NCBI GenBank assembly: GCA_016183065.1
Contig: JACPFF010000016.1
Span: 1 to 64,000, forward strand
Length of the DNA: 64,000 nt
DNA from: Deltaproteobacteria bacterium
GTDB lineage: Bacteria > UBA10199 > GCA-002796325 > JACPFF01
Direction of reading: 5' to 3'
How positions within the stretch are numbered: the first letter of the stretch is position 1; every line of letters begins with the position of its first letter. Below the pieces are notes generated by a model that saw only the letters and a list, made by a program, of their open reading frames with translations, did no database searches and was not told the origin of the DNA. Positions 34,080 to 42,862 of this stretch are shown here, piece by piece. The position numbers were made by a program, and so were the translations under genes.

Positions 34080-34080
34080 A

Positions 34081-34131
34081 GTATTTCAACGTTGCATGGG
34101 CACGTTCGTGCCCATGCAACGTTAGAAATAC
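34081..34131. repeat. Long perfect hairpin between rnfA and rnfB
   Basis: GTATTTC, then AACGTTGCATGGGCAC, a four-base GTTC loop, GTGCCCATGCAACGTT, then GAAATAC (one unpaired A on each side). The stem is about 23 bp with one mismatch. It starts two bases after the rnfA stop, and rnfB follows about 50 bases downstream. No T run follows, so it is not a classical terminator. A processing or stability hairpin that lets rnfB be expressed differently is possible. Confidence 0.85.
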
Positions 34132-34182
34132 TTATGGTACTGTGTAAGGTATATGTACTCAGGAAAGGTGAATGCACCATAA

Positions 34183-35196
34183 ATGGAACTCGCATCGATT
34201 GCCATCTGGGGCGTTGTTGTCTTTTCGCTGCTCGGCGTCTTCTTCGGTTTTGCGCTGGCCGCGACGGCACGGCGATTTCACGTCCCCGTGAATCCGGTTG
34301 TCGATCAGATCCGCGAGGTCCTCCCGGCGGCCAATTGTGGCGCCTGCGGATTTGCCGGCTGCGCCGCCTACGCGGAAGCCGTGGCGGAGAGGGGAGAGAC
34401 CTCGCCCAGCCTCTGCGTCCCCGGGGGACAGTCGACCGCAGAACGTGTGGCACAGCTTTCTGGCAAGGGAGCGGCTGTGGTCGAAGAGCGTGTGGCGGTG
34501 CTGCGATGTCACGGGACCACGGCCTATGTGCGTGAGCAGGCGGAATATCGGGGGATTCGGAGTTGTGCCGCGGCATCGCTGGTCTTTGGCGGCCCGCGGG
34601 CCTGTAAAAATGGTTGTCTCGGGCTCGGGGATTGCGTACGCACCTGTCCCTTTGATGCGATGCACATCGACCCGATGTATGGGATCGTGGCAATCGATCA
34701 TGCACAATGTACGGGCTGCGGTCTCTGCGTTCCCGCCTGTCCGAAAAAAATTCTCGACCTCTATCCGCGCGCGCACCGCGTGGAGCTCGCCTGTGTGGCC
34801 CGCGAAAAAGCGGGTGCGGTCCGTGCCAAATGCCTGGTCGGCTGCACGACGTGCCAGAAATGCGTGGGGGCCTGTCCCGCGCAGGCGATTGCGTGGGATG
34901 GGACGACGATTCAGGTCGATCATGCGGCCTGTGTCGCCTACGGTCTGTCCTGCAAGGAGGCGTGTGTCGAGATCTGTCCGACGTTTGTCTTGCATCGCAC
35001 CGGTGGGGTGCCACTCCCCGAAGAGCTGGCGCATCCGCTACTATTGGAGGGGCTCACGTCGCCCCCTCCAGCGGCAAAGCCGGGTCAAGGCCCAGCTCTG
35101 CTGGGCCGCGAAGCAGAGTCGAAGACTGTGCGGAGTGTGATGGAGCCTCCCCCTCAACGCCGCGGTGCGGCTGGGTCGTGGGGCCCCGGACATTAG
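34183..35196 (+). CDS. rnfB: Rnf complex subunit B, with repeat-encoded C-terminus
   Basis: 337 residues. One N-terminal helix (IAIWGVVVFSLLGVFFGFAL) is followed by the RnfB cluster domain (NCGACGFAGCAAYAEAV), then ferredoxin-type motifs CLGLGDCVRTCP, CTGCGLCVPACP, CTTCQKCVGACP and CKEACVEICP. It accepts electrons from ferredoxin. After EELAHPL the frame runs 50 codons into element R5 and stops there. If R5 is excised, the protein ends three codons later (HPLQQG). The element thus replaces only the last few residues. Confidence 0.93.
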   Translation: MELASIAIWGVVVFSLLGVFFGFALAATARRFHVPVNPVVDQIREVLPAANCGACGFAGCAAYAEAVAERGETSPSLCVPGGQSTAERVAQLSGKGAAVVEERVAVLRCHGTTAYVREQAEYRGIRSCAAASLVFGGPRACKNGCLGLGDCVRTCPFDAMHIDPMYGIVAIDHAQCTGCGLCVPACPKKILDLYPRAHRVELACVAREKAGAVRAKCLVGCTTCQKCVGACPAQAIAWDGTTIQVDHAACVAYGLSCKEACVEICPTFVLHRTGGVPLPEELAHPLLLEGLTSPPPAAKPGQGPALLGREAESKTVRSVMEPPPQRRGAAGSWGPGH

Positions 35197-35266
35197 TCCG
35201 GGGGGTGTCGTGCTCAGGCGAAGCCTCCTCCCAGGGTGCCACGTGCGTGAGCCCGTGGGGCCCCAC
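35041..35266 (+). repeat. Modular hairpin element R5 (long A plus C) at the rnfB 3' end
   Basis: Left end CTATTGGAGGGGCTCACG. In this long version of cassette A the loop holds about 60 extra bases with CCCAGCTCTGCTGGG and AGTCGAAGACTGTGCGG hairpins. Cassette C (GGACATTAGTCCGG, CCACGTGCGTGAGCCCGTGG) and right end GGGGCCCCAC follow. It is 225 bp by the excision rule, exactly 75 codons, though a TAG inside it ends RnfB. Element R9 has the same long A version. Confidence 0.9.
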
Positions 35267-35305
35267 AACAGGGATGAATCGTCATCACGATGAGAGGAAT
35301 GTTCT

Positions 35306-37081
35306 ATGAGGCACACTGAAAAAATCCTTCACCTGACACTGGTCGGGAGCGGCGGCGATGGCGTTATGTCGACCGCATCCATGCTGCTTCGTACCGCGGC
35401 GCGCATGGGACTCTATGGCATGATGACGCAGAGCTATGGTCCGCAGATCCGTGGGGGGGAATCGGCGGCGCATGTGACGATTGGCGTGGAACCGGTGGCC
35501 ATCACCGGGGTCGTCAAGGATCTCATCGTCTGCTTTCGTTTCGAGTATCTCTCGCGATTTGCCCAGGAGATCACGGCAGCGCCGCATGTGGCACTCTTTC
35601 ATAGCGCGGAGGAGACCGATATCCCGGTGCTCTTGCAGACGAAAGAGGGGATGCGTGTCCCGATTCCCTTCCAGCAGATCCTGGAGGAGGCCGGACTCCC
35701 CGAGATTGCCAAAAATGTCGTAGTCTTCGGGATGGTGTTGCGTGCCCTCGGGTGGGATCTGGGCGATGGCAATGCCTGCGTGAGCGAGGTCTTTTCGCAC
35801 AAATCATCGGCCGTGATTTCGAGCAATCTGCGGGCCCTGGAGGTCGGGTATCAGCATCTCGAGACATTGACGTTGCCATTTCGGGGGCCGCGACACGGCG
35901 CCGCAAAACAGACGACTGTCATCAGCGGGAACGAGGCGTGTGCCGAGGCCGCTGTGGATGCCGGGTGTCGTTTTTATGCCGGCTACCCGATCACGCCCTC
36001 CTCAGAGATCCTCGAAAAGGTCTATGAATTATTTCCGGCGGTCGGCGGGCGCTTGGTGCAGGCCGAGGATGAAATCGCCGCGATCGGGATGATCATCGGG
36101 GCGAGTTGGGGCGGTGTGAAATCGATGACGGCGACGAGCGGACCGGGGCTCTCGCTCATGACGGAGATGCTGGGCCTGGCGAGCATGGCCGAGATCCCCG
36201 TGGTCATTGTCGACTGCCAGCGCGCGGGACCGGCCACCGGGCTTCCGTCGCGGATGGAACAATCCGATCTCTGGCACGCCATCTATGGCGGGCACGGCGA
36301 CTTCCCGCGCGTGGTCCTGGCACCGACCAATATCCGCGACTGTTATCTGACCATGTTTCGGGCCTTTCATCTCGCCGAGACCTACCAGTTGCCGGTACTG
36401 GTCCTCTCGGATGCCAACATTGCGCAGCGTTCCGAGATCATCGAAAAAATCGACACGCGCGGTTTTCCCCGCGGTGAGCGGGCGATTGCCGCCCTGGAGA
36501 CGCCCGGTGATATCGATGCCCTGCGTGAGGGGATCTATCGCCGCTTTGATCTGGCCGCCGCGGTCGATGATCGCTGGCCGGGCGTCAATCCCGTGGCAAT
36601 CCCCGGCATGCCAGGCGGGATGCACAGCATTGCCGGAATCGAACACACCGAACGTGGCACGCCGTCAGCGGATGGCGCAAACCACGAACGGATGAATCAG
36701 AAGCGGTTTCGCAAGTTGATGGCCATCGAGCGGGAGACGGCGGAGTGGTGCGTCACCTCTGGACGTGCCAAGGCCCCCATTGGGCTCATTGCCTGGGGGA
36801 GCTGTGCGGGTGTGGTGCAGGAGTATGCCCTCACCCGGGATGATATTGCCCTCTTTGTGCCGCACATGCTCCATCCCTTTCCCGCGCGTGCCTTGCAGAC
36901 CTTTCTCGAGGGGCGCCGTACGGTCGGTGTGATTGAGATGAACTTTCAGGGGCAGCTCTATCATCATCTGCGCGGCATTGGCGTGCTGGACGGAACGGCA
37001 CACAATCTGCGCCGGTCCGGCGGTCTCCCGTTTCAACTCGACGAAATTGGCATACTTTTGCGTGAAGGAGGTCTGATATGA
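35306..37081 (+). CDS. korA: 2-oxoglutarate-type ferredoxin oxidoreductase, fused gamma-alpha subunit
   Basis: 591 residues. Residues 1 to about 190 are the gamma domain (LVGSGGDGVMSTASML, SYGPQIRGGESAAHV). The rest is the alpha domain with ISGNEACAEAAVDAGCRFYA, GYPITPSSEIL, QAEDEIAAIGMIIGAS and TSGPGLSLMTEMLG. This gamma-alpha fusion with a small beta partner is typical of KorAB. It oxidises 2-oxoglutarate or a related acid with CoA to reduce ferredoxin, or works in reverse in CO2 fixation. GAGAGGAATGTTCTATG gives a weak-to-moderate ribosome site. It overlaps korB by four bases. Confidence 0.92.
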   Translation: MRHTEKILHLTLVGSGGDGVMSTASMLLRTAARMGLYGMMTQSYGPQIRGGESAAHVTIGVEPVAITGVVKDLIVCFRFEYLSRFAQEITAAPHVALFHSAEETDIPVLLQTKEGMRVPIPFQQILEEAGLPEIAKNVVVFGMVLRALGWDLGDGNACVSEVFSHKSSAVISSNLRALEVGYQHLETLTLPFRGPRHGAAKQTTVISGNEACAEAAVDAGCRFYAGYPITPSSEILEKVYELFPAVGGRLVQAEDEIAAIGMIIGASWGGVKSMTATSGPGLSLMTEMLGLASMAEIPVVIVDCQRAGPATGLPSRMEQSDLWHAIYGGHGDFPRVVLAPTNIRDCYLTMFRAFHLAETYQLPVLVLSDANIAQRSEIIEKIDTRGFPRGERAIAALETPGDIDALREGIYRRFDLAAAVDDRWPGVNPVAIPGMPGGMHSIAGIEHTERGTPSADGANHERMNQKRFRKLMAIERETAEWCVTSGRAKAPIGLIAWGSCAGVVQEYALTRDDIALFVPHMLHPFPARALQTFLEGRRTVGVIEMNFQGQLYHHLRGIGVLDGTAHNLRRSGGLPFQLDEIGILLREGGLI

Positions 37082-37878
37082 GTGATGCCGTGCGAAAACC
37101 GATCGCATATCGCAATCAGTGCAAGCAGGTCTGGTGTACCGGGTGTGGCGATTACGGTGTCTTGAAGAGTTTTACACGGGCCTTTGCCAAACTGCATCTG
37201 GCCAATGAAAAGATTGCGATCGTCTCCGGCATTGGCTGTTCGAGTCGTCTCCCCGGGTATACCGCGACATACGGTTTCAATACCGTTCACGGGCGGCCGC
37301 TCCCCATTGCGACCGGGCTCAAGGTTGCGCGTCCCGAACTGACGGTGGTGGCCTGCGGCGGGGACGGCGACGGGTTTGCCATCGGGATCGGACATATCCC
37401 GCATGCGATCCGCCGTAATCCCGACCTCACCTATTTTGTGATGGACAACTCCATCTATGGCCTGACCAAGGGGCAGGCCTCGCCGACCACGCGGCGGGAG
37501 ACCAAGGAGGCCAAGGGCCTGGTCGGTGTCGATGAAACGCCGATCAATCCGGTCTTGTTCGTCTTGGCCTCGGGCGCGGGATTTGTCGCCCGCACACAGG
37601 CCGGCGACATGGCGCATATGGCCGAGATGCTGCAGGAGGCGATCCAGTATCCCGGTTTTGCATTCATCCATTGTCTCTCGGTCTGCGTGACCTATCAGGG
37701 GCGCTCGTTTCAGGACCAGCTCGATCGCGATGTACATCCCCTGCCGACCGACCACAACCCGACCGATGCCCAGGCCGCGTTCCAGATCGCGCGCACCGAC
37801 CCGTGGGCCCTCGGCATCATCTATCGTCGCCCGTTGGGCGAGGAGTTTGACGCCAAGAGTGAGCCGGTGGCGGAGTAA
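37078..37878 (+). CDS. korB: 2-oxoglutarate-type ferredoxin oxidoreductase, beta subunit
   Basis: 266 residues. It has the cluster ligand segment VWCTGCGDYGVLKSF, SGIGCSSRLPGY, the thiamine motif CGGDGDGFAIGIGH with DNSIYGLTKGQASPT, and the distal LSVCVTYQ. These are standard for KorB. It is translationally coupled to korA. With Por upstream, the locus has two ferredoxin-reducing 2-oxoacid enzymes flanking Rnf. Confidence 0.93.
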   Translation: MSDAVRKPIAYRNQCKQVWCTGCGDYGVLKSFTRAFAKLHLANEKIAIVSGIGCSSRLPGYTATYGFNTVHGRPLPIATGLKVARPELTVVACGGDGDGFAIGIGHIPHAIRRNPDLTYFVMDNSIYGLTKGQASPTTRRETKEAKGLVGVDETPINPVLFVLASGAGFVARTQAGDMAHMAEMLQEAIQYPGFAFIHCLSVCVTYQGRSFQDQLDRDVHPLPTDHNPTDAQAAFQIARTDPWALGIIYRRPLGEEFDAKSEPVAE

Positions 37879-37987
37879 CGTCCGTTTGCACTATCGGGTG
37901 GCCCGTGAATGAATTTCTGCAACAAGCTGTTGCAGCATTGAGTTTGCCCCATATTCCTCATAAATTTATAAGTAATTTTATTGGCCA

Positions 37988-38010
37988 TAAAAAATCCGCC
38001 CTTATGCGGA
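37988..38010 (-). terminator. Intrinsic terminator of the downstream minus-strand gene
   Basis: On the minus strand TCCGC ATAAGG GCGGA is followed directly by TTTTTT. The stem overlaps the TAA stop of the hydrolase-like gene at 38002. It is a compact rho-independent terminator. Confidence 0.7.
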
Positions 38011-39048
38011 TCGAATGTGGATCAACTGGTCCATGGTGGTGAACATCCTGGGAGTCCGCTCCAGGTGCGGGCCTTGCGAGACCGCCAGGTCGAGTAGTTG
38101 ATTGTCGTCATCACACAGGACACGTTGCAGGGCGTGCGCGGTGCGGAGTCCAAAGACATCGTCGTTCGGACTGGCGCTCAAACGGCCGTCGGCAGGGAGT
38201 TGAATACGCGTGATCTCACCAGTTAGAGGATTCACCGTGACGGCCTTGAACCCGGCGAGATACGTCCGCCACCCCAGGATCCCTGCGGCCATCTGGGCGA
38301 GGGAATCGAAGATATGCGGGGCACCAGGTTCCGTGAGCCGGTTGCCGATCAATGCGCGGTAGTGGGCCTGTTCCTCCGGCGTGGGGTCGTTGTAGAGATG
38401 GTGCGTCAGCCAGTCGACGATCCACGGGATTCGAAAGAGTTGGGCAATGACCTTGACCCCTCGCGCGCCAAACCACCGCGTGGTGAGGGTGAGGCAGCGA
38501 TGGAGAAACGTACTGCACTCGCCAAGGAACGGCGTCCCCGGATGCTCTCCCAAGGTGTTCCAGGTGGCTGGCGCATCACCAACGTAATGGGCCTTGATCT
38601 GATACCGTTCGGCCAGATTGAGGACCACGCCGAGGGCGATCAGCGCGCCATATGAATTGCCGCCAATCGTGACCGTCACGTCCCCGTCCAGTATCTCCTC
38701 GATCGCATTGCTGTAGAGGCCGACGATCGCACTTGGGGAGGCGAGGTATGCTGTTGGCACGTTCGCATCGCGTCCGACCACGGCGAGTGCGGTGAGTGCC
38801 TGATGCGGCTGAGGGAGGAAGCTCGCGAAGCTTCGGTGAAAACCACGGTTATCGACCGCATAGCCCGGAATCATGACGCGAAGATCCGTAGCGTGATCTA
38901 CATCCCCCTTCACCGCCATGCCGAGTTGAGCGAAATCGGTCTCGAGTGACACTGGCAAGGTCCTATGTATCGTCTTGGCCTTTGCCATCCACGTTGATTG
39001 TGCTCCAGCTGTCCAGCGCTTGATATTGATTTGTGCCCCAGTAACCAC
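38002..39048 (-). CDS. Alpha/beta-hydrolase-like protein of unknown substrate
   Basis: 348 residues from a GTG start with AAAGGAG nine bases ahead. The centre carries a nucleophile-elbow motif GGNSYGALIALG (Gly-Asn-Ser-Tyr-Gly) after a strand, preceded by RVMIPGYAVDNRGFHRSF, as in alpha/beta hydrolases. Acid and His partners cannot be assigned with certainty. No signal peptide is seen. It stands alone, with its own terminator, convergent with kor and divergent from the large unknown gene at 39160. A thioesterase or lipase-like role is possible. Confidence 0.65.
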   Translation of the reverse strand: MVTGAQINIKRWTAGAQSTWMAKAKTIHRTLPVSLETDFAQLGMAVKGDVDHATDLRVMIPGYAVDNRGFHRSFASFLPQPHQALTALAVVGRDANVPTAYLASPSAIVGLYSNAIEEILDGDVTVTIGGNSYGALIALGVVLNLAERYQIKAHYVGDAPATWNTLGEHPGTPFLGECSTFLHRCLTLTTRWFGARGVKVIAQLFRIPWIVDWLTHHLYNDPTPEEQAHYRALIGNRLTEPGAPHIFDSLAQMAAGILGWRTYLAGFKAVTVNPLTGEITRIQLPADGRLSASPNDDVFGLRTAHALQRVLCDDDNQLLDLAVSQGPHLERTPRMFTTMDQLIHIRSA

Positions 39049-39159
39049 GATCTGCTCTCCTTTGCGGCCTGTTGGCCATCACCCCCATGTTCGACCGGTC
39101 GGGAAAAAGGTTGCGTCTCTCGACGCAACTGTCCCATTCCCCTGCCGATCAGATGTGGT

Positions 39160-41163
39160 ATGCCTCGACCGGTGTCGATAAACCCTCCAGTCCCTGCACA
39201 ATTGCCGCGGACGGTGATTCCGGTACAGCGGCGAGGGCATGGGACCGGGACACCCCCCGTTGCTGATGGCCCTGTGGCCGCTGTATGTGGCCGCCGCTTT
39301 CCGGTCGCCGATCCCCAGCAGGTGTTCGATGCAATACCACGGCATTGGCGCAGTGATGCCTTCCCCGGATTGCGGCCATCGGAAGTGGTGCGGCGCGAGA
39401 CCGCGCTCGGGGTCTTGGTGGACCATGTTGCCGATCGGCTCATGGCACACGGTGCGGGTGAGCGCGCCGTGCAGGGGGTCTGCTACTGTTTTCAGATGGC
39501 CGGTCGCCTCGGGTGGGATACCCTCACGCTGCGCAAGCGGTGCGACATGCTCGCAGCATACTTTTGTGCCGACGCCACTGCGCAACACGCGCCGTCTGCC
39601 GCACAATATTTCGATGCACGTTTTTGGCCCGGATTCGGACAGACCCTGTGGAACCATTGCCGTGGAGCGGACGCATTTCGTGATCTGCCAGATGCCGTCA
39701 TCGAAGAGGCCATGCGACGCGTGGCATGGGGAGAACGTGCCGAGCAGCGTCTGACACAACTGCGCTATCGCATCGAACGGTATCTTGCGCACTATCAGGA
39801 TCGGCAACGTCTCCTCCAGACGTATATGTGTGATGCCCTGACCGCCGAAGAACTGGCGCTCGTCCGTACGATCTGGGCGCAGCGCGCGCAGGAGCTCTTT
39901 TGCGAGCTCCAGGACCCGCTGGACCGTGGATGGGAGCACCAATTGCGCGCGTGGGCGTGCGAAATCGTGTCGCTGAAGGCCTTGTGTGTCCAATACGGTA
40001 GTGCGCAGGCATTTTTCACGATCGTCTCCACGCTCTATCACCGGTGGCGTGATCGTGTTCCGGTGGCATTGCTGTTGCGGGAGATGACGATGATCCCTCG
40101 TTATCGCCGTGTGGTAGAAAAGGAGCGTGAGGGACGGCATAGTATTGTCGGTGTCGCGGTCGATTGTCTCTCGACGCGCATCACGCGGCGCATCCTGGCG
40201 ATCGAAGCGTTTACGGGCGTCCACTATGGTGAACCCGCCACGCGCGCGCGTGCGCGACGCTTTCTGCTCCATGCGACCGCACAATACCCCGAGCGGATGA
40301 AGGGGCTCCCGCATCTGTTGCCCCAGTGGGGCGCCGCTTTCGAGGCGCGGGAGCGTGGGGAGTCTCTCCCTGCCGCACTGGCGGTCATCGAGGAGCGTTT
40401 GGGCTTCGGCACGGTCCGGGATCTTCTGGCACGCATTGCCGCCGATCCGCGGTATCATGAGCTTGATGCCGACTTTGTGCAACGGGTCATTGCGCGGGTG
40501 GATCAGCAAGAGACGAGTCTGCGCACGGCCAGCGCCTTGCGCGGACGTGTCTATCGCTATTTCGATGTCTACTGTGAACGGCGCCGTCGCGTTATGGCAC
40601 TGACACGCAACCTTCCTGTGGCCGCCCGGCGCGCCGTGCGTACCGAGGTCCTGGCGGCGGTGCGGACCCATTTTCTCCGTGCACAATCGTTTGTGGCCGT
40701 GACCGATCTGTGGGTACGGCAGACGATCGACGCGGTGGCACGAGCACGGCAGCAACAGGCCCGGGACTTGACGCAGGCCTTGCGGACCCAGCCGACGCGG
40801 GCCTGGCAGGCGGTCCTTTTTGGGTCACTTCTGTCGGAAGAGGCCATGGCGGTGTGGCGCGACGTGCTCGCACATCGACGAACCCGTGGCAGTGACGCAT
40901 TCCCGTGGTCACGTCTCCAAAGCGTGGTCGAGTGCACGGAAGCCACCAACCCCCACTCACCCGGTGCGTGGGAAGCTGGTCTTCTCACGGGCCTACGCAA
41001 CCTCGTGGCCGGCGAGAATGGCGGTCATCCAGAGGCCGGTGGTCCATCGGTCCCGTTGCCAGTGGCCATCGAGCAGTTGCGACAGCGTGCGCGTGCAGAA
41101 GGATGGACTATCGACCGCTTGCGCAGTGAGATCCGATTCCTCTCTGCGCGTGTCCTGCAATAA
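39160..41163 (+). CDS. Large helical protein of unknown function
   Basis: About 667 residues from ATG 39160 (MPRPVSINPP); the frame is open to 38998, but that part overlaps the divergent gene. It is Arg-, Ala- and Leu-rich and almost wholly alpha-helical by appearance (RVAWGERAEQRLTQLRYRIE, YRRVVEKEREGRHSIVG). No signal peptide, membrane segment or nucleotide-binding motif is seen. Codon use matches the genome. No family is recognised. It ends 57 bases before the convergent gene at 41221, also unknown. Confidence 0.6.
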   Translation: MPRPVSINPPVPAQLPRTVIPVQRRGHGTGTPPVADGPVAAVCGRRFPVADPQQVFDAIPRHWRSDAFPGLRPSEVVRRETALGVLVDHVADRLMAHGAGERAVQGVCYCFQMAGRLGWDTLTLRKRCDMLAAYFCADATAQHAPSAAQYFDARFWPGFGQTLWNHCRGADAFRDLPDAVIEEAMRRVAWGERAEQRLTQLRYRIERYLAHYQDRQRLLQTYMCDALTAEELALVRTIWAQRAQELFCELQDPLDRGWEHQLRAWACEIVSLKALCVQYGSAQAFFTIVSTLYHRWRDRVPVALLLREMTMIPRYRRVVEKEREGRHSIVGVAVDCLSTRITRRILAIEAFTGVHYGEPATRARARRFLLHATAQYPERMKGLPHLLPQWGAAFEARERGESLPAALAVIEERLGFGTVRDLLARIAADPRYHELDADFVQRVIARVDQQETSLRTASALRGRVYRYFDVYCERRRRVMALTRNLPVAARRAVRTEVLAAVRTHFLRAQSFVAVTDLWVRQTIDAVARARQQQARDLTQALRTQPTRAWQAVLFGSLLSEEAMAVWRDVLAHRRTRGSDAFPWSRLQSVVECTEATNPHSPGAWEAGLLTGLRNLVAGENGGHPEAGGPSVPLPVAIEQLRQRARAEGWTIDRLRSEIRFLSARVLQ

Positions 41164-41220
41164 ACATCCGTGCCAGGACCCGTACGCGATGGGGGCGACT
41201 GTGGAGACCGGTTCTCGGGA

Positions 41221-42726
41221 TTATTTCGGTTCAAAGAAAATCTGATCGAGGCCCAAAAAGGGAAAGGCCTTTTGGATGGCGTCCCGCACTACCTCCAGCC
41301 GTTCGTCAAGTGAATGTTCGGTGGCGCGCCGACCATATTCGCCGCTGTTGTTTGTGAACGTGATCGCAAAAGGGTTTCTGTGCCAGGATATGAAGTCGGC
41401 CCAGAGCGTTCCGGCAAAGATGGCCCAGCCATCCCCGGGCCGTGCGGCATAGGCAATCTGGGCGTGTTTGACCCCTCCCTCCGACACACGTTGACCTTTC
41501 CATCGACGGGGGGCCAGTGAGAGCCGCGTTCCGTCGTGGGACCGTCCGGCCGACCCCAGCGGTGTCACCACAAAATTGCACTTTTCGCCGCGACGTGACT
41601 CGGCGCAGAGGAGCCTCAGGGCCCTGCATCGATCCGTGCTGTTCGATGCGTCGTCCGACGCCACATGGACAATGCGGTCATGGGCGATCACGGCCTGGTC
41701 GATCATATGATCAGGCCACATCAGGAGTTCACCGCGCTGCTCAAGGGCCTCCAGGCATGCACGCGATCGACTGGGGACACAGACGGTGACGCATGCGTTG
41801 TCGGCGGGAGTGCCGGCGTCTTGAGATGGGGACGGTGGTGCGACACCCGCATTGATCCCGACTGATACGGGTCCCCTGCGGGCGAATGCCGCCCGTTGAC
41901 GTATGGCCTCTGCATCCTGCCAGGCCGTGAAGACGCTGCGGAGATTCGCGGGATCAAATGCATCGAGATAGTGCCGCTGGAAGCCGAGTTCCGCATCGAT
42001 CGCCGCTGTTCGAGCCCTGAATATGTCGATGATGGCATCCCGCAGAAGGCCTGCAGGGAGATCGGCAAAAGCGGAATACGCGATGGCACTCACGGCAGTC
42101 CATCCTCCGTGACAGCGTTCGGCGAACCACTCGACCCATGCAATATTGGGGATCTCCTCTTTGCGAGAGAGGAGGATCATGTCGTTTTCCCTCAGGTGTG
42201 AGAGGACCTGTTGTAAGGCCTCGAGCGTATGGGCCGTCGTGATGGCTTTGTGAAGCCCCTTGTACCGGAGCAAGGCGATTGGACGATCCAGTCTCGAATC
42301 GAGTGCAGCCATGCGCAGACCCAATCTCGGATTGGTCTTGGCGAGTGCCGCGGCGACCTGCGCCGCTTTTTGAAATAGTGCCACCGCCTGCGCCGTATTC
42401 GCGGGCGCCGGCCGGCCCGCAGCCGCCGCGACCGCTGCGCCATCGCGCAAGAGATGGTGTGCCTCGGCGTTGGCGAGGTGTGGTGACTGCGCAAAGTTGG
42501 CCTTGACCTGTTCGAGCGGGATCATTGGGGGGGCATGTGGGCCTGCCGGCATGGGGACGACCATAAAGAGGCCGGGGAGCTGCTGGTACCGAGGTGCAGG
42601 TCCCGGAGGGGGATCGGCGACGAATGGTGTCACACGTCCGTTCCGCCCACGGGCGTCTCCACGGAACTCGCCCGGTCGGAGGTGGGCGACGTGGTTGAAA
42701 ACGCGATGGAAAACACCTTTTACCAT
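41221..42726 (-). CDS. Unknown protein, possibly effector-like
   Basis: 501 residues. An Ala/Pro-rich N-terminal third (AVAAAAGRPAPANTAQAVAL) precedes a helical middle and a low-complexity linker (GVAPPSPSQDAGTPAD). The C-terminal domain holds ITFTNNSGEYGRRATEHSLD (20 residues) near the end. No signal peptide is seen. The NNSG motif near a C-terminal end recalls a small domain seen in some secreted effectors, but I cannot name it. It is convergent with the equally unknown 667-residue protein. Confidence 0.6.
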   Translation of the reverse strand: MVKGVFHRVFNHVAHLRPGEFRGDARGRNGRVTPFVADPPPGPAPRYQQLPGLFMVVPMPAGPHAPPMIPLEQVKANFAQSPHLANAEAHHLLRDGAAVAAAAGRPAPANTAQAVALFQKAAQVAAALAKTNPRLGLRMAALDSRLDRPIALLRYKGLHKAITTAHTLEALQQVLSHLRENDMILLSRKEEIPNIAWVEWFAERCHGGWTAVSAIAYSAFADLPAGLLRDAIIDIFRARTAAIDAELGFQRHYLDAFDPANLRSVFTAWQDAEAIRQRAAFARRGPVSVGINAGVAPPSPSQDAGTPADNACVTVCVPSRSRACLEALEQRGELLMWPDHMIDQAVIAHDRIVHVASDDASNSTDRCRALRLLCAESRRGEKCNFVVTPLGSAGRSHDGTRLSLAPRRWKGQRVSEGGVKHAQIAYAARPGDGWAIFAGTLWADFISWHRNPFAITFTNNSGEYGRRATEHSLDERLEVVRDAIQKAFPFLGLDQIFFEPK

Positions 42727-42862
42727 GGCCGTGACGGTGCAGGACCCCCTCTGTCATGAGTTATCGGCTATTGGCAACAATTGTTGCGTGATTTTTCGGG
42801 GCCGTGATCCCCGCGAGTAGGACGTGTCGACGACTGAGCGATTGTACCAACAGACCCTTGTA

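Noticed and set aside
39079-40755. 558-codon minus-strand frame opposite the 667-residue protein
   Set aside because: Both strands are open, but the plus-strand frame has the genome's codon pattern and a helical, protein-like composition. The minus frame looks like an antisense shadow. Since the plus protein is itself unrecognised, some doubt remains.
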